DNA from: Dipylidium caninum
Lineage: Eukaryota; Platyhelminthes; Cestoda; Cyclophyllidea; Dipylidiidae
Reading direction: 5' to 3'
Length of the DNA stretch: 64,000 bases
Assembly: GCA_017562135.1 (NCBI GenBank)
Contig: QEYB01000003.1
Span: forward strand, 372,001 to 436,000
The translations under genes and the position numbers were made by a program. The notes beneath the pieces are model-generated. The model was not told the origin of the DNA. It saw only the letters and a program-made list of their open reading frames with translations, and searched no databases. Shown in pieces: positions 36,601 to 47,238 of the stretch (position 1 is its first letter; every line of letters starts with the position of its first letter).

Positions 36601-39306
36601 TCATCCATTCTGCCCAAATTTAAACAACCCCTTTCTTGCCAAGTGGGCGCGGGTAACGCTTGTCTTGCATCAATCCGCAAGGTGCGATTTTTTTTCTATT
36701 TTCACTGGTGCAGCGTTTTTGAAATTGCCTTCATTTAAAAACCCGCGCGTTGATTAATTGGGATACTTAGGAAACGCTCGCCCGGTAATGCGGGCCGTGG
36801 TTTCACCAGACTCCTGGTGTGCAGACCACCTCATTGCTACGCATCGGGGGGGGGGGGAGGAGGAGAGTTTGACACGTGAGCCATTCCACCCGATGCATGC
36901 CTTCATTTTGCGTTCAACGCTCGTCCTCCCATCACAACGCCTCACAACTTCGCAGTTTATGTCATTTTCCTTTTTTCACCTGCCCATAACATCTTGCCTG
37001 TTGATCCACTGTTGCGCGAAGCGGAGGGAGGATTTTACGGCCACACTTTTAGTGAGATTTCTTTCAATAAACATTTAGCTGATTGAGACACTTTTACGGC
37101 GTCTACCTCGCTGTTTCTGTTTGTGTTGCGATGTTCGAGGGGTTGTTGTGCAGCCAGGTCCTCTGCAACGCCTATTCTGGTGTACACTGCAATTTTTTAA
37201 GAACTCCTTTGAGGCGTACAACGAGGTCGCCGTGCCTTCGTTGTGGGACCCGCAGCAGCCGCCACCACCCTTGGGAGCCGGCGACGGCGGCATTGGTGGC
37301 GAAAGAGACTACCGTGCAGACATCGAGATGGGTGAGGGGGCCAGCGGATACGGAGACGATGAGGTGCCGCTGCCCTACAATGGCGCCTTTGCGCCCCTCA
37401 CAGAGAATGATTTCCACGGTCAACCCCTTCAACCCCTTCAACCGCTTCCTCACCCTCTGCCGCCCTTCGCCGCCCCCGTCGCGCCCCCAGCCACCACCCA
37501 TGGACCGTCACCGCTACAACCACCGAATAGTTTCGCGCCTGGTGCTGACGATGCGGAGTTACGACCGCGCGCCGAGGTAAACCACCGAAATGCCCCAGTT
37601 GACTCTTTGTCTTCGCTTAATCCTCATCCCCGGGCTGGTGGTAACATTGTAATTAGGTTCCGGATTTCTGCAAATTTTTCCCTTTTTCTCAAATTGCTAT
37701 TTCCTCCATTCTGCCTGTCTAAGAACTTCGAAACATCGGCAGCCCACTCGTTTGATTTCCACTTTTATCAGGCAGGCATCTCTGGTGTATTTTAAAAGCA
37801 CATCCGCTTTATTTGTCGACTCTATTCATTTATTAATTTTTTTGGTAGATACCGCCCTTCTGGAAAGCCAAGTACGCGTTTTATTATGGAATTAGTCCAG
37901 TTACACTAACACTGTGTAGAATTGCAATTCTTGCTTCCTTTCTGCAAGCATGATTTTTTCCTCTTGCCATCCGGTGACCCCATGGCGTACATCGTTTGCT
38001 CCCTACGCCCGTCGGCCTCCACATGTGCGCGTCCGCGCAACCAGCCCAGCGCATTTGGCCGTCCCCTCGGCGGTTCCCCTCGCGGTTTGCGTGCCCCCGC
38101 GCAGCCCGCCCCTCCTCTTCGCGGCGTTGCGCTTGGGGGAACGAGTCCCTTCTCTCTTCTCCTTTCTCTGGCGATACAAAGTGTCTTGCCAACTGGCCTC
38201 TCCATTAGGAGCTACTTCGGCTTAATTCCCTTGATTTAGCCTTCCTTCTGCTTCCTGGCTTCCAGTGCGGTTTGGCAAAGCCATTTCTTTGCTAAGATGA
38301 GCCTTATTTCCTATAAAATTACTTACCTTCTCTTTAGATGATTAAATTAACATCACAGAATTTGCTTTGACACCGATGTGCGCGACGTGTATTTAAATTT
38401 TCAAATGTCCACCGCCTTGCTCCTCTTCTTCAAGTCCTTCAGTGACACCATGCTCCTGCTCACTGAGCGACTGTTTTTACCTGGGGAAACCTTGATTTCA
38501 ACCCTCCTCTGAGTGGCCGACTCGCTGCTCCTCACGACCAAAAATGAAAATCAGGAGCCTCTCAGCGCAGCTCTGCTTTGTGACCACGTGTGTCGCACAA
38601 CAGGAAAATTTGGAATGTGAATGTTTTTGTTTAAGACAGTCAGTCGCTGCTGCGACTGAGGCTCGACACATTTTTGTGACAATTTCTACCATCTGACTTA
38701 CTTTTTTCCCCTACTAACTTTGAGGATCTCATCACTAACATTTATGTGTACTGTCACGAAAATTCCGAAACAAAAATGTTCTTAACACGCGTAATCACGT
38801 TGTTTTAGCACTCCGGCTACGAGCCGATGGGCGTGTACGACTTTCCAGAGCACGGGCAGCCAGAGGCGACACAGCCAGCGTGGCCGAGCCAGGCACAGTC
38901 GCCATTCAATGCAGCCCCTGGCGTGTCGCCCACTCGTTGGGATACGGAGCCCGACTCTCCGGAAGAGGGGTCGGGCAGTGGGCCCCTCGACCCCTCCTGG
39001 GGCCTCAAGCCACCGTTGGAGTGGACGGGAGCACCGCATTCACCCCGACTTCATCCGCAGCCACCGCCCTCACCAACAGTGTCTCAGCCTGACTCCTCCA
39101 CGCAGGGTGGCGAGTCGGGTCTGGTGGTGGGAGAGGGCAAACTCGACATCCCCGACCAAATCTGGGTCCCTGAGCGCGACGACGTGGCGCAGCAGTATCC
39201 GGAACTCTCGCACCCACCCGCCACCACCAGCATTTGCACCCTTGTTCCTGCGTCTCGTCCCCTCATCGTTGTTTTCCTCCTCCTCCTCATTTCTCTGCTT
39301 CGGTGA
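18692..39306 (+). CDS. GPC: Glypican, GPI-anchored heparan sulfate proteoglycan core, complete
   Basis: Eleven exons with matching phases: 18692-18836, 18869-19039, 19075-19466, 19696-19861, 20050-20109, 21995-22116, 23829-24086, 33845-33972, 36301-36565, 37154-37576, 38809-39306; total 2628 bases, 875 residues. Start 18692 gives a good signal peptide (ILRKCLLNILLIYSILQP). Glypican hallmarks in order are NVCNDANNGGPDTCCSLEM, the helical core with YLFGNVDELPHLVSSFFDQL, CFVEYQRLRFCSLCAGLMTANP, APWKNFV, LTDAIMNF, a furin-like RRVRRQ at 23916-23930, and SNTCWNGTAL. The C-terminal third is Pro/Gly-rich with Ser-Gly sites in acidic context (EEGSGSG at 38962-38982), suitable for glycosaminoglycan attachment. 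A hydrophobic end (LIVVFLLLLISLLR) serves as GPI signal. Longer than most glypicans (about 550-600) but near Drosophila Dally-like. Such proteins shape Wnt, Hedgehog and BMP gradients at the cell surface. The usual segment between CWNG and the NP-LEVK region is short here, so a missed exon between 33972 and 36301 is possible. Confidence 0.9.
24087..33844 (+). other. 9.76-kb glypican intron 7
   Basis: Exon 7 ends in phase 0 with a GTAGGT donor, and exon 8 begins in phase 0 after TTTTAG, joining QAWVHEVKSH to YKDVVHLFDNFGSEMC as expected for the family. Inside are many short ORFs on both strands, the two longest being 218 codons (30115-30771, +) and 221 codons (28157-28822, -). Neither resembles a known family or has neighbouring exons, so I treat them as chance frames in GC-richer DNA. 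No transposon ends or RNA genes were recognised. Confidence 0.7.
34695..34760. repeat. 33-bp tandem duplication in glypican intron 8
   Basis: Two identical adjacent 33-base units, 34695-34727 and 34728-34760, each starting GCTCGGGGAGAGGG. Only two copies are present. Confidence 0.95.
37423..37453 (+). repeat. Nine-base coding repeat in glypican exon 10
   Basis: About three copies of a CAACCCCTT unit, the last diverged, encode QPLQPLQPLPHPL in the Pro-rich linker of the glypican. The unit keeps the frame, so copy number could vary without breaking the protein. Confidence 0.8.
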
Positions 39307-39579
39307 TGATTACCTTTCTCGGGGCGAGGAGGAAGAGAATGGGGCTTTCCGCACTACACTACGCACTCGTAGGCGCCCTAACTCCGTCTCGAGTACCCTA
39401 TTGAACCGCCCATCCTTTTTCCTGTGCATACACTTTTTATATTTATGCATTCAGTCCCATTATGCTCCCCTTCGTCTCTCGACATTGCGACTCCACACCG
39501 CATGAATGTATATGCTGTCCTTGACTATTCGTTTCCTTTGATCACCATTGACTGATGTCTATCACGGTTACTTCAGTGG

Positions 39580-39585
39580 AATAAA
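39580..39585 (+). terminator. Likely poly(A) signal of the glypican gene
   Basis: AATAAA, 274 bases after the glypican stop, with a GT/T-rich stretch shortly downstream. Good position, hexamer evidence only. Confidence 0.6.
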
Positions 39586-39589
39586 TTGC

Positions 39590-42457
39590 TCGTCCTCTTA
39601 ATGTCGCGTTTCCTCCAGGCGTTCGCCACAGCTACCCTCATCTTAGTGGACTTGTTCACATTTCACCCCATGCACGTCGGGACATTTCGAATGTTGATTG
39701 TGGAACTTCCAACGCCTCGAAATCATGTAATTTTGTGGAGGTGAAGAAAGTCGGGTTATTTTATTTTCGTAGCTACCTGTCTGTGTCGTTGAGGCGCAGT
39801 TAACTTTTGTAAAGTTTGTTTTATGTGGGAGGATAAAGTGAAGCTCAAAAGCGTAATGAACCGGAAGGTGGGAGTAGAATTTCCACAGGGGAGCCCTTTT
39901 CCAGGACATATCCGAGCATAAACCTGAAGCAACTTTTGAGACTTACGCTCATGGAACTGCAAATGGGAACAGTAGTTGACGTCAACTTTGTGGGGCACGG
40001 TCGTCAGACGTCAAAAGAGATTCCCTCTTCGAAAGTAAAGGGCCCACACGACATTACAACCGCAAGAACGCGTTTTATCGTGGAATGGGCCTGGCTAGAG
40101 GGTGCTACCATTGCGTTTGAGTAGCAGGCATCGGCCCGAGCGTCTACTTGCCGTTCTCAGTCGAGGGGGCTGTGAACAGAGAGCACCTTCGGAGAGGTAG
40201 TCAGTGCTAATCGCAACAGGTAGGTGCGACAGACTCACAAAGGGGACCACTATGTGATTGGACAACTTTTCATCACTTGAGAAAATTGCCCCCATCGAAA
40301 CAGAATAGGCGGGGAGTCTTGACGATGCTTACTTCTGAAATTCTTGTGTGGGTGTCTATTTCGCGTCTAATGCACCATCGCGCACGTTATAAGGGTTATA
40401 CTGATCGCCGGGGCTTGTGATAAATCTTGAATGTCATAGGAGGCTTTAATTTCCGACGACCCACTTTTTTCCCATTTCCGATGGGCAATCAGGCACACAA
40501 AAAACCACAACTAAGACCATGAAGTTGCGCTGTGCTTTAGCTTAAAGTGAGTAGTGGATACATTACTCGTTCGGCCGTTGTAACACCCCGAGTATCCCCT
40601 GAAGCCTGGTTGAGTCAAAGTGGCCCGGAGGATGGGGGCCATTGAATCGCAAGTTCTAGTAACGGCAATCAGGCAACTTCAAGGCCTCCGTTAGAAGATT
40701 AACAAAATGTAGCGGCGAACAAGGCTTTCATCGGTCTGGAGAAAAATGCCTAGCCGCAAACACTGTCCTCGCTGCTAAGCTTCACGCGCCCCAAAATCAA
40801 CAACCGTAACGAGCACAGTGGTTGGGGAGCGACAACATAGGCCAAACAAGCCAAATTCTCCAACATCTTGATTCTCATTCATCGGTACTTCTATTCCGAA
40901 AGACAAGAATCGCTGAAACTTTTAGAGCTCAACCCTACCGTTCATTTTGTGACACAATGTTTCTGTAAAGTGCTCACCTTATAAACCAAATGTAATTCTC
41001 TATATGTAGGGAAAACAATCGTGAAATAAGCCCTCGCGAGTTTTCCAAGTCCAACGTTGTTGGAAACGCCGTTTGTTCTGCTACGCAAAATGGGATACAG
41101 TTGCGCGGGAACAGCAATAGTTGTTTTTGTACTTTGACAGTATTTTAACGAAATCGACTCTTCCAATCACCGCCCTCTCGCCTCCATACATGGCTGTACG
41201 GATTCTAAAGTAGATTTCAAATCTCTCATTTGTCTCATGGGCTAATAACAAAGCCTCCTCCAAACCTGTATGCTTCATTTCGTGTTTGAAGCATTTTCGG
41301 GACGCCGAATAGATGTCCTTGGCGAGCGAGTTCGAGTATATCACAAAAAGCCCTGATTTTAGATGAATCAGTCACAATTCAGTCGGTTCTGAAAGTCGAC
41401 TTTTAGTGTTAGTTTTCGCAGCCATTTCCAAGCTTTAGTTATCCATTGATGATCATTGTCGAAGGAATTTAATTAGCCGCACAGATGGACTTATGTTAAG
41501 AGCCCGCAAGATTTCCGCAGCTCAGAATCAAAGATCGGATTATTCCTACTTCAATGTCGACATTAAGCATTATCCGGAGGTTGGCGGCCTCGCAGGCAGA
41601 TCATGAATCAGAGTTTACTTAGGGGAGGATGTGACCTTCGGTAATCGCACTGGCCCTAATCACAAACAATCTCATTAAATGATACTAGTTTCCATACATC
41701 TCCACGAAACAGCCCAAACTCCTCCCTTTGGTATAGTTGCAGGTATTCAACAGGCGGATGGCGAAGGCATATCATGACAGGAAGTACTTAGTGAGACCTA
41801 TAAATGAAGGAAATATGAAGTCCCAATATTACTTATTATGTATAAGAGGATTCAAGCCCCTCCTTGCTTCGATAACAAACTTTTCCTGATACTGTTTTGA
41901 TTTATTCTGGCTTTAGATCAGAATCTGGTTTGTCCATCAGAGTAGTGAAGAGTAAAGTTAAGACAAGAGGACTGCTAAGAAAGCAATAGCGTAAGCGGCC
42001 TCATTGTGGTCAAAGAAATATTGAAAGGGAAAGCGTATGTACAAAACAAAGTAATTAACGCAATATTTACGTTAGCTAGAGGGGTGTAATCGGGGAAATA
42101 AATCATTTATGCATTTGAGTTCTCCATCCGACAATGAATGAAATTTGGAGTGTTACTGGTTTATTTAGCCCGCCAGATATCTTATTCCCCTCATGAGTGT
42201 TTGGAACAGGTGTTCTTGAGGAAAATAGTAAATTGTTAAATTTAATTAATTGAGCTGGAACATATATTAGCTTTCTCAGGATTTATTACTTGCTACATTT
42301 TTATCTACGATAAGATATATGTGTGTGATAACTTTTAACTCGTATATTATACACATTTGGATGTGTGCGATTATTTTGTTTTAAGCGCTTGTTTTTTCTG
42401 TTGGCCCTTTGATCGTCGCGATTACGGCTTATTTCCTTGTTGTTGTTGCGCCCCGTA
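39590..42457. other. Spacer between glypican and TMED10, no supported gene
   Basis: I see no gene that can be supported. Overlapping minus-strand frames at 40942-41344 look somewhat protein-like but match no family I know. The TMED10 promoter should lie in the AT-rich right-hand end, roughly the last 300 bases. Confidence 0.5.
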
Positions 42458-44843
42458 ATGTTAGCGTCGCCATTTTTGCTATGCATACTGTTTTCCATTG
42501 TGTGTGGCGACCCTTATATCGCGCTTAAACTCCGTCAAGATCAGACGCATTGTTTCCAAAATGATGTGACGTCTAATATATTGACTCGAGGTAATTTCGA
42601 TACTTTTGCATTTAATACTTCCGGGTTAGTCTCCTACAAATTAGAGGCAATTACGAAAAGTGGCAAGAAGAGAGAATTGAGTGCTGGACTTCAAGTTGAT
42701 GTATACGATCCTGCATCCTCCTTGATTTTATCACGAGTATGTGCTTCCTGTAGGAATTAATGTATATATGTATATATATAGGAATATGCTGATGCCGGTA
42801 AAGCCCATTTTACAAGTGAAATGTCTGGCATTTATAAAATTTGCGTTTCACCTGTAGTCAAGTTTAAAAATAAGGAGACGCGCCTGGTTTGTGTTGGTTT
42901 TAAATGATGATCGCAGAAAGTCCTTCTTGACATCCAAAATATAGGAGCTGATAACTACACAGCTGTTGGATTACACGAGAAGTATACATCTCTCCAATTG
43001 GAAGTAAGGAGAGCTTTGGACAGTCTGGACCTTATCACTAAATGGCACGACTATATGGTTGTAAGTATCATCTCCAATTACGATGATACTGTGTTCCGTT
43101 TATTTTATGATTAACCCTGTTTTGCCACTTTTTGCACAAGTTTGCGTTAATATTTTCATTTCCATTTCCCGCATTTTTCTGTTATTTTGTTTCTTTATAT
43201 CGGTGAGATTTAACCCTTTGACATAGTAGCAAAGAAAATTGTACAGTTAAACATCAGGGCAAGATTACGTAATATTTGACTAGTAGTAAAGTGATTCATT
43301 GTAATTATTTACCATTGGTATTCACTCTTTTCCTTACCTATGTCCGAGAACGGGTATATTGTTATTTTTGTGTTTAATATGTGTTCTAGGAAAACTATCT
43401 TCTTAACCGCCGAGACGAATGACCAAATATTTTTATTTTTCGTTGTCATTCTTACTACGTTTGTTAACATTAAACATTGTTAGAATAATATGTGTCTACG
43501 AATTTGGTGAAGTCTTTTACTCAACATTATTCGCCTTTTATCGTTAAAATAAATCAAAAGGTATGTACTTGATCTTGTATGATTAAAGTTGGAATTCTTT
43601 ATGATGTTTAGTGTATTTATTAGAACTATCCCACTAAACTGTACCGAATGGTCTACTTCCAAATCGACGTATCTAACACTGTTTTTTTAAGTTTTGGAGC
43701 CTGAGTAAACTCGGAATATGGTCATCATAAGTTACCTTTACACTGTTCATCAATTAACGTACAAATCTTAGCTCATTCCTCGTGCTTTTATTTTGAGATG
43801 TTTTTCGTTAATTCTGAGCGGTTATTTGGTTTCTTACCTCAATACTGAAACTTCTTAATCACAATAATCGTCAATTCTTCATTTACTTAGTTACCTTTGC
43901 TCATCAAAGTATATATCTCATTTTGGGCTACTAAGCCAACCTCGGTTAGTCTTAGATCAGAGATGAAATATTTGAGTTTAGTGATTACTAACCTAGGATG
44001 CTCATTTTCACTTACTCGGAGACGACGATGTTAGTTTTTTTCAAGTATCATAGTCAAACAAACCATGCACAGACCATCCCTTCCTCATTTTGACTTTTGA
44101 TATCAACAAAGCACTTCTTTTTCAAGTGTATTAAAGTCGCGCTCCCATTAATGCTTGATGTAAAATAGTAAACTTATCCTCATATGTGGAGTTCTCTCAT
44201 AATAAGCTTAATAAAATGTTCAAAGTTACGTCAAAGTATCGCAGTGTGTTTTATACTTTTGAGGCCTTTTATATGAAGCATGTTAGGCCTCCCCATAGGG
44301 ATTACTCACGTATGCATGCGCCTCTGCCATCGCACACCTCTGTGCTCCGATGCGCTGGTCATATGACGCAAAACTAATCGCAACAGCGCTTTAGTGTGGT
44401 ATTGCGTTTCTTCAAATAATGCGACACCCATGGGGCGTTTATTTGTGCTGAAAGTCTAATCCTTGAAATACTTACACAACAAATATGAATCTCGATTATT
44501 CTTTAACTAACAAATACTGTGGCTAGGTGGCTGTTTCGTGTGCTTTTGCATTCAAGATAAACTTGACCTAGAATAGTACACATTGATTCTTAAAGTATCT
44601 ACTCATAGTCCAGTTCGAAATTCCCATAGGATTGTTGTCCTTGAGGTTGTAGAGTATGGAATACTAATCTCTATTTATTTATCAATTTTTTAGAAACGTG
44701 AAGAACGGTTCAGACAGACCACCAATGCTATCAGTTGGAAAACTTTTGTATTCGGGTTCTTACAAATTATTCTGCTGCTTATATTGGGTTACTGGCAAAT
44801 CAATTCACTTAAAAGTTACTTCATAGCAAAGAAACTCGTCTAA
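42458..44843 (+). CDS. TMED10: p24 family cargo receptor, TMED10 (delta) type, complete
   Basis: Four exons: 42458-42736, 42782-42886, 42917-43060 and 44694-44843, all joined in phase 0, giving 225 residues, close to the family's usual 200-225. The start at 42458 provides a signal peptide (LASPFLLCILFSIVCG). The GOLD domain follows, with the two disulfide cysteines in QTHCFQND and YKICVSP, then a luminal coiled coil (LQLEVRRALDSLDLITKW), the KREERFRQTTNAISWK juxtamembrane stretch, one membrane span (FVFGFLQIILLLILGYWQI) and the cytosolic tail SLKSYFIAKKLV. The tail has the aromatic and dilysine (KKxx) signals used for COPII export and COPI retrieval between ER and Golgi. Tail and RFRQTTNAIS favour the delta class. 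An N-glycosylation sequon (NYT) is present. Introns of 45 and 30 bp contrast with the 1.6-kb third intron, in which I see nothing. Confidence 0.93.
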
Positions 44844-44950
44844 ACCTTCCACTTTTGTGGTGAAATGCGTTCACTTAGCCCGCATTTATCCGATTTGCTC
44901 AATGATATCTGGATGAATTCTTGGTTAAGGCATTCAGAGATATCTTTCTC

Positions 44951-44956
44951 AATAAA
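44951..44956 (+). terminator. Likely poly(A) signal of TMED10
   Basis: AATAAA, 108 bases downstream of the TMED10 stop codon. Confidence 0.6.
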
Positions 44957-45587
44957 CTACCCTATAGAAATTGCCTGAAGTTCTTTTCCACGTATGGAAT
45001 GGGTTAAACATGAACAATAGAGAAAGTCTCCATGAGTGTCCTTTGATTGTTTCTCTGTCATAGCGTCTGTTAAGACCGCTCTGACGGCAAAAAATGGCCA
45101 ATTGACACAACTTTTTATTCATTGATCAGACCTTGCGACAATCGTATTTAACGTCAGTTGGTTTGGGTGTGTTATATGCCCAGTGTATTTAAAGACTTGT
45201 CCTGTATGGCAAGTGTGTGATGTTGTGGACGATTCCAGTAGGATTACCTCTCCTATAATTAAAATTCGTACTGGAAATTGACGTAAATATACTTAGGTTA
45301 ATCTACAGGTGAGGGGGTTCTTGACCGCCGTGTGCGCATGGATTCGGGTAGCACAGTGATTTACTCAGATCACAATTAAGCTGTGCGATGAAAACCAGTG
45401 CATTTTAGCCTTTTTTCGGTGCAAGATTAAACAGGCTCTTTGGAATGCAATACCACTAGTGGCCTGTTAGGAACAGGGTCAGAGAGCAATTTCGACCACA
45501 TGTATTTGATTGTACTATGTACAACCAACCAAAATTAGAAGAAATTGCTTCATCTACACTATGACAAATTCATATTTTCTGCTATAG

Positions 45588-46271
45588 AAAACCGACAACT
45601 ACGAGACAATCGAAGGCTTGGCAGTGTCAGACAAATCGCACACCCTATTTGACAAGGACGGTATTTCTTCGCATAACTCTGCCTATTTCTTCAATCTGGA
45701 GTTGATAAAACTAGGTTTAATAGATGTGAACAGTTAAATAATTCACTTTAGAAACGGGTCACGACGACATCGATGGGCTCGGGCATTAAACCAACGGAAA
45801 AAATTTTGGAATGAGTATGTTACTGAAATGTTGCGAGTCGCTTTTAAGTCTCTAGGCTATTATTACGAATACCCTTGGCAATCTGTAAATCCGATGTTAA
45901 TTTTGTACAACTCGAGTATTCACTCGCCCATTACTTCACATGTGGCGGTCGGCATTCTTCGTGCATTACAAACGGTTACATTTTTGAATATCTTCTGGAC
46001 ACATTTAAAGTCATAATACATGCAAAAGATAACAGAGGATACAAAGATAACTCATTATCCCTATTCCTAACGTCACCTTATGTAAATAGTACCATGAGAC
46101 ATAATGGCATTGTGTAATACTGCAATCTTACAGGATATCGTGCGAGTCATTTTCAGACACATTGTTAATGCTGACCTTCAGCAAACCAAATTCAGCCAGA
46201 ATTATAAGGCTTGTTGCTATGGTTTCAAGCCCGAAGGTATCAAGAACCATGGTGAATGCGGCGTCATTTAG
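45588..46271 (+). other. Unassigned exon-like fragments, possible small gene
   Basis: Three or four stretches flanked by splice-like signals lie here. One starts at 45588 after TATAG (DNYETIEGLAVSDKSHTLF) with a possible donor near 45660. Another follows TTTAG near 45752 (WARALNQRKKFWNEYVTEML in one frame). The last starts near 46134 after TTACAG and ends at the stop 46269-46271 with NHGECGVI. An AATAAA follows 12 bases later. I could not connect them with consistent phases, and no family is recognised. If the last frame is real, CGVI would be a CaaX-like prenylation end. It may be a small gene, a decayed gene, or chance. Confidence 0.25.
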
Positions 46272-46282
46272 GTATTGTACTA

Positions 46283-46288
46283 AATAAA
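46283..46288 (+). terminator. Candidate poly(A) signal
   Basis: AATAAA just after the stop of the last exon-like fragment; it supports, weakly, a transcript end here. Confidence 0.3.
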
Positions 46289-46891
46289 ATTGATTTTTTA
46301 GCAAAAGCTTTCGTGACTACATTGCTTGTATTTGTGCGTATATGCCGTTGCACAAACCCTTCCATTAATTATCGCTCTTTGGGAAAACAATAATCGCCAC
46401 GAAAATACGGCTTTATGGGAGATTCAAAGTGTAACCTCCATATAATAGTATTAAAGCTTTAAACTTAAATCGCGTTGTATAGGTTAAGAATTGTTTTATT
46501 TAACAAAACCCCTATACGAAGAATTTTTACCATTTACTCTTCTTATATGTCTTAACAATCCTTCTCAAAATTAGCGTTCTCTACATCAGTTATTCCTTTA
46601 TACCTATACTAATAAACCGCAACCTATCAATGGTCTTATTTACTAATCCCATAGTATTTCGATAGATATTATTGCCGCGGAGTACTTTTGTTTATAATCC
46701 TAAACCTTTTCTGATTGAGGGTCATGCAGGGTTTTCGAAGTCGGCACTAGTTATCGTATCCTTGAGTATGGCATTGGAAGGCGGCGAGTGTCTAGACGAT
46801 TCCCTTGTTTGGCAACTGAAACATACAATCTCGCAACATATTTCTTTTTCGAAGAACTTAGTTGTTTCTGGCATCATATCGTATAGTGTAG

Positions 46892-47209
46892 ATGGCTGTA
46901 GCGAAAAAATTCGTGAAAATTAATTTCTCCCTCAACTCTCCAGAGGGCACAAACGACGTTGCTTCTCTCGCAGAATCGCCCGTTGAATCAATATGCACAT
47001 TGTCTGTGGAAACAAAGCCGTCGGAGTGTGCTTCGTCCTCTTCTTCCCCTCCGATCTTGCCCAGCAGTTTAGATTGTCTCCCCATTAAAATCAGTTCAAC
47101 AGTAAGTCGTGTTTTGTTTTACCTTCTTCAGAAAATGCGTGTACAGATGTATCAGGTGCAGAAAGGCGTGGAAGACGTAAATCGAGTAGGCCTCGTCGTC
47201 AACTTCTAA
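46892..47209 (+). other. Upstream ORF or 5' exon of the zinc-finger gene
   Basis: A 105-codon ORF begins with ATG at 46892 and stops 30 bases before the zinc-finger ATG. Its first 70 codons look protein-like and Ser-rich (ETKPSECASSSSSPPILPS). They end exactly at a GTAAGT donor whose intron (47102-47131, 30 bp, ending TTCAG) is of flatworm mini-intron size. Because that intron is a multiple of three, splicing keeps the same frame, which is not that of the zinc-finger ORF. It is therefore either an upstream ORF or part of another transcript form. Confidence 0.35.
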
Positions 47210-47238
47210 CTAACAATGTTGCTCCATCCAACGATACC

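Noticed and set aside
42760..42781. TATATA run as a promoter
   Set aside because: It lies within the first TMED10 intron, ending at the acceptor.
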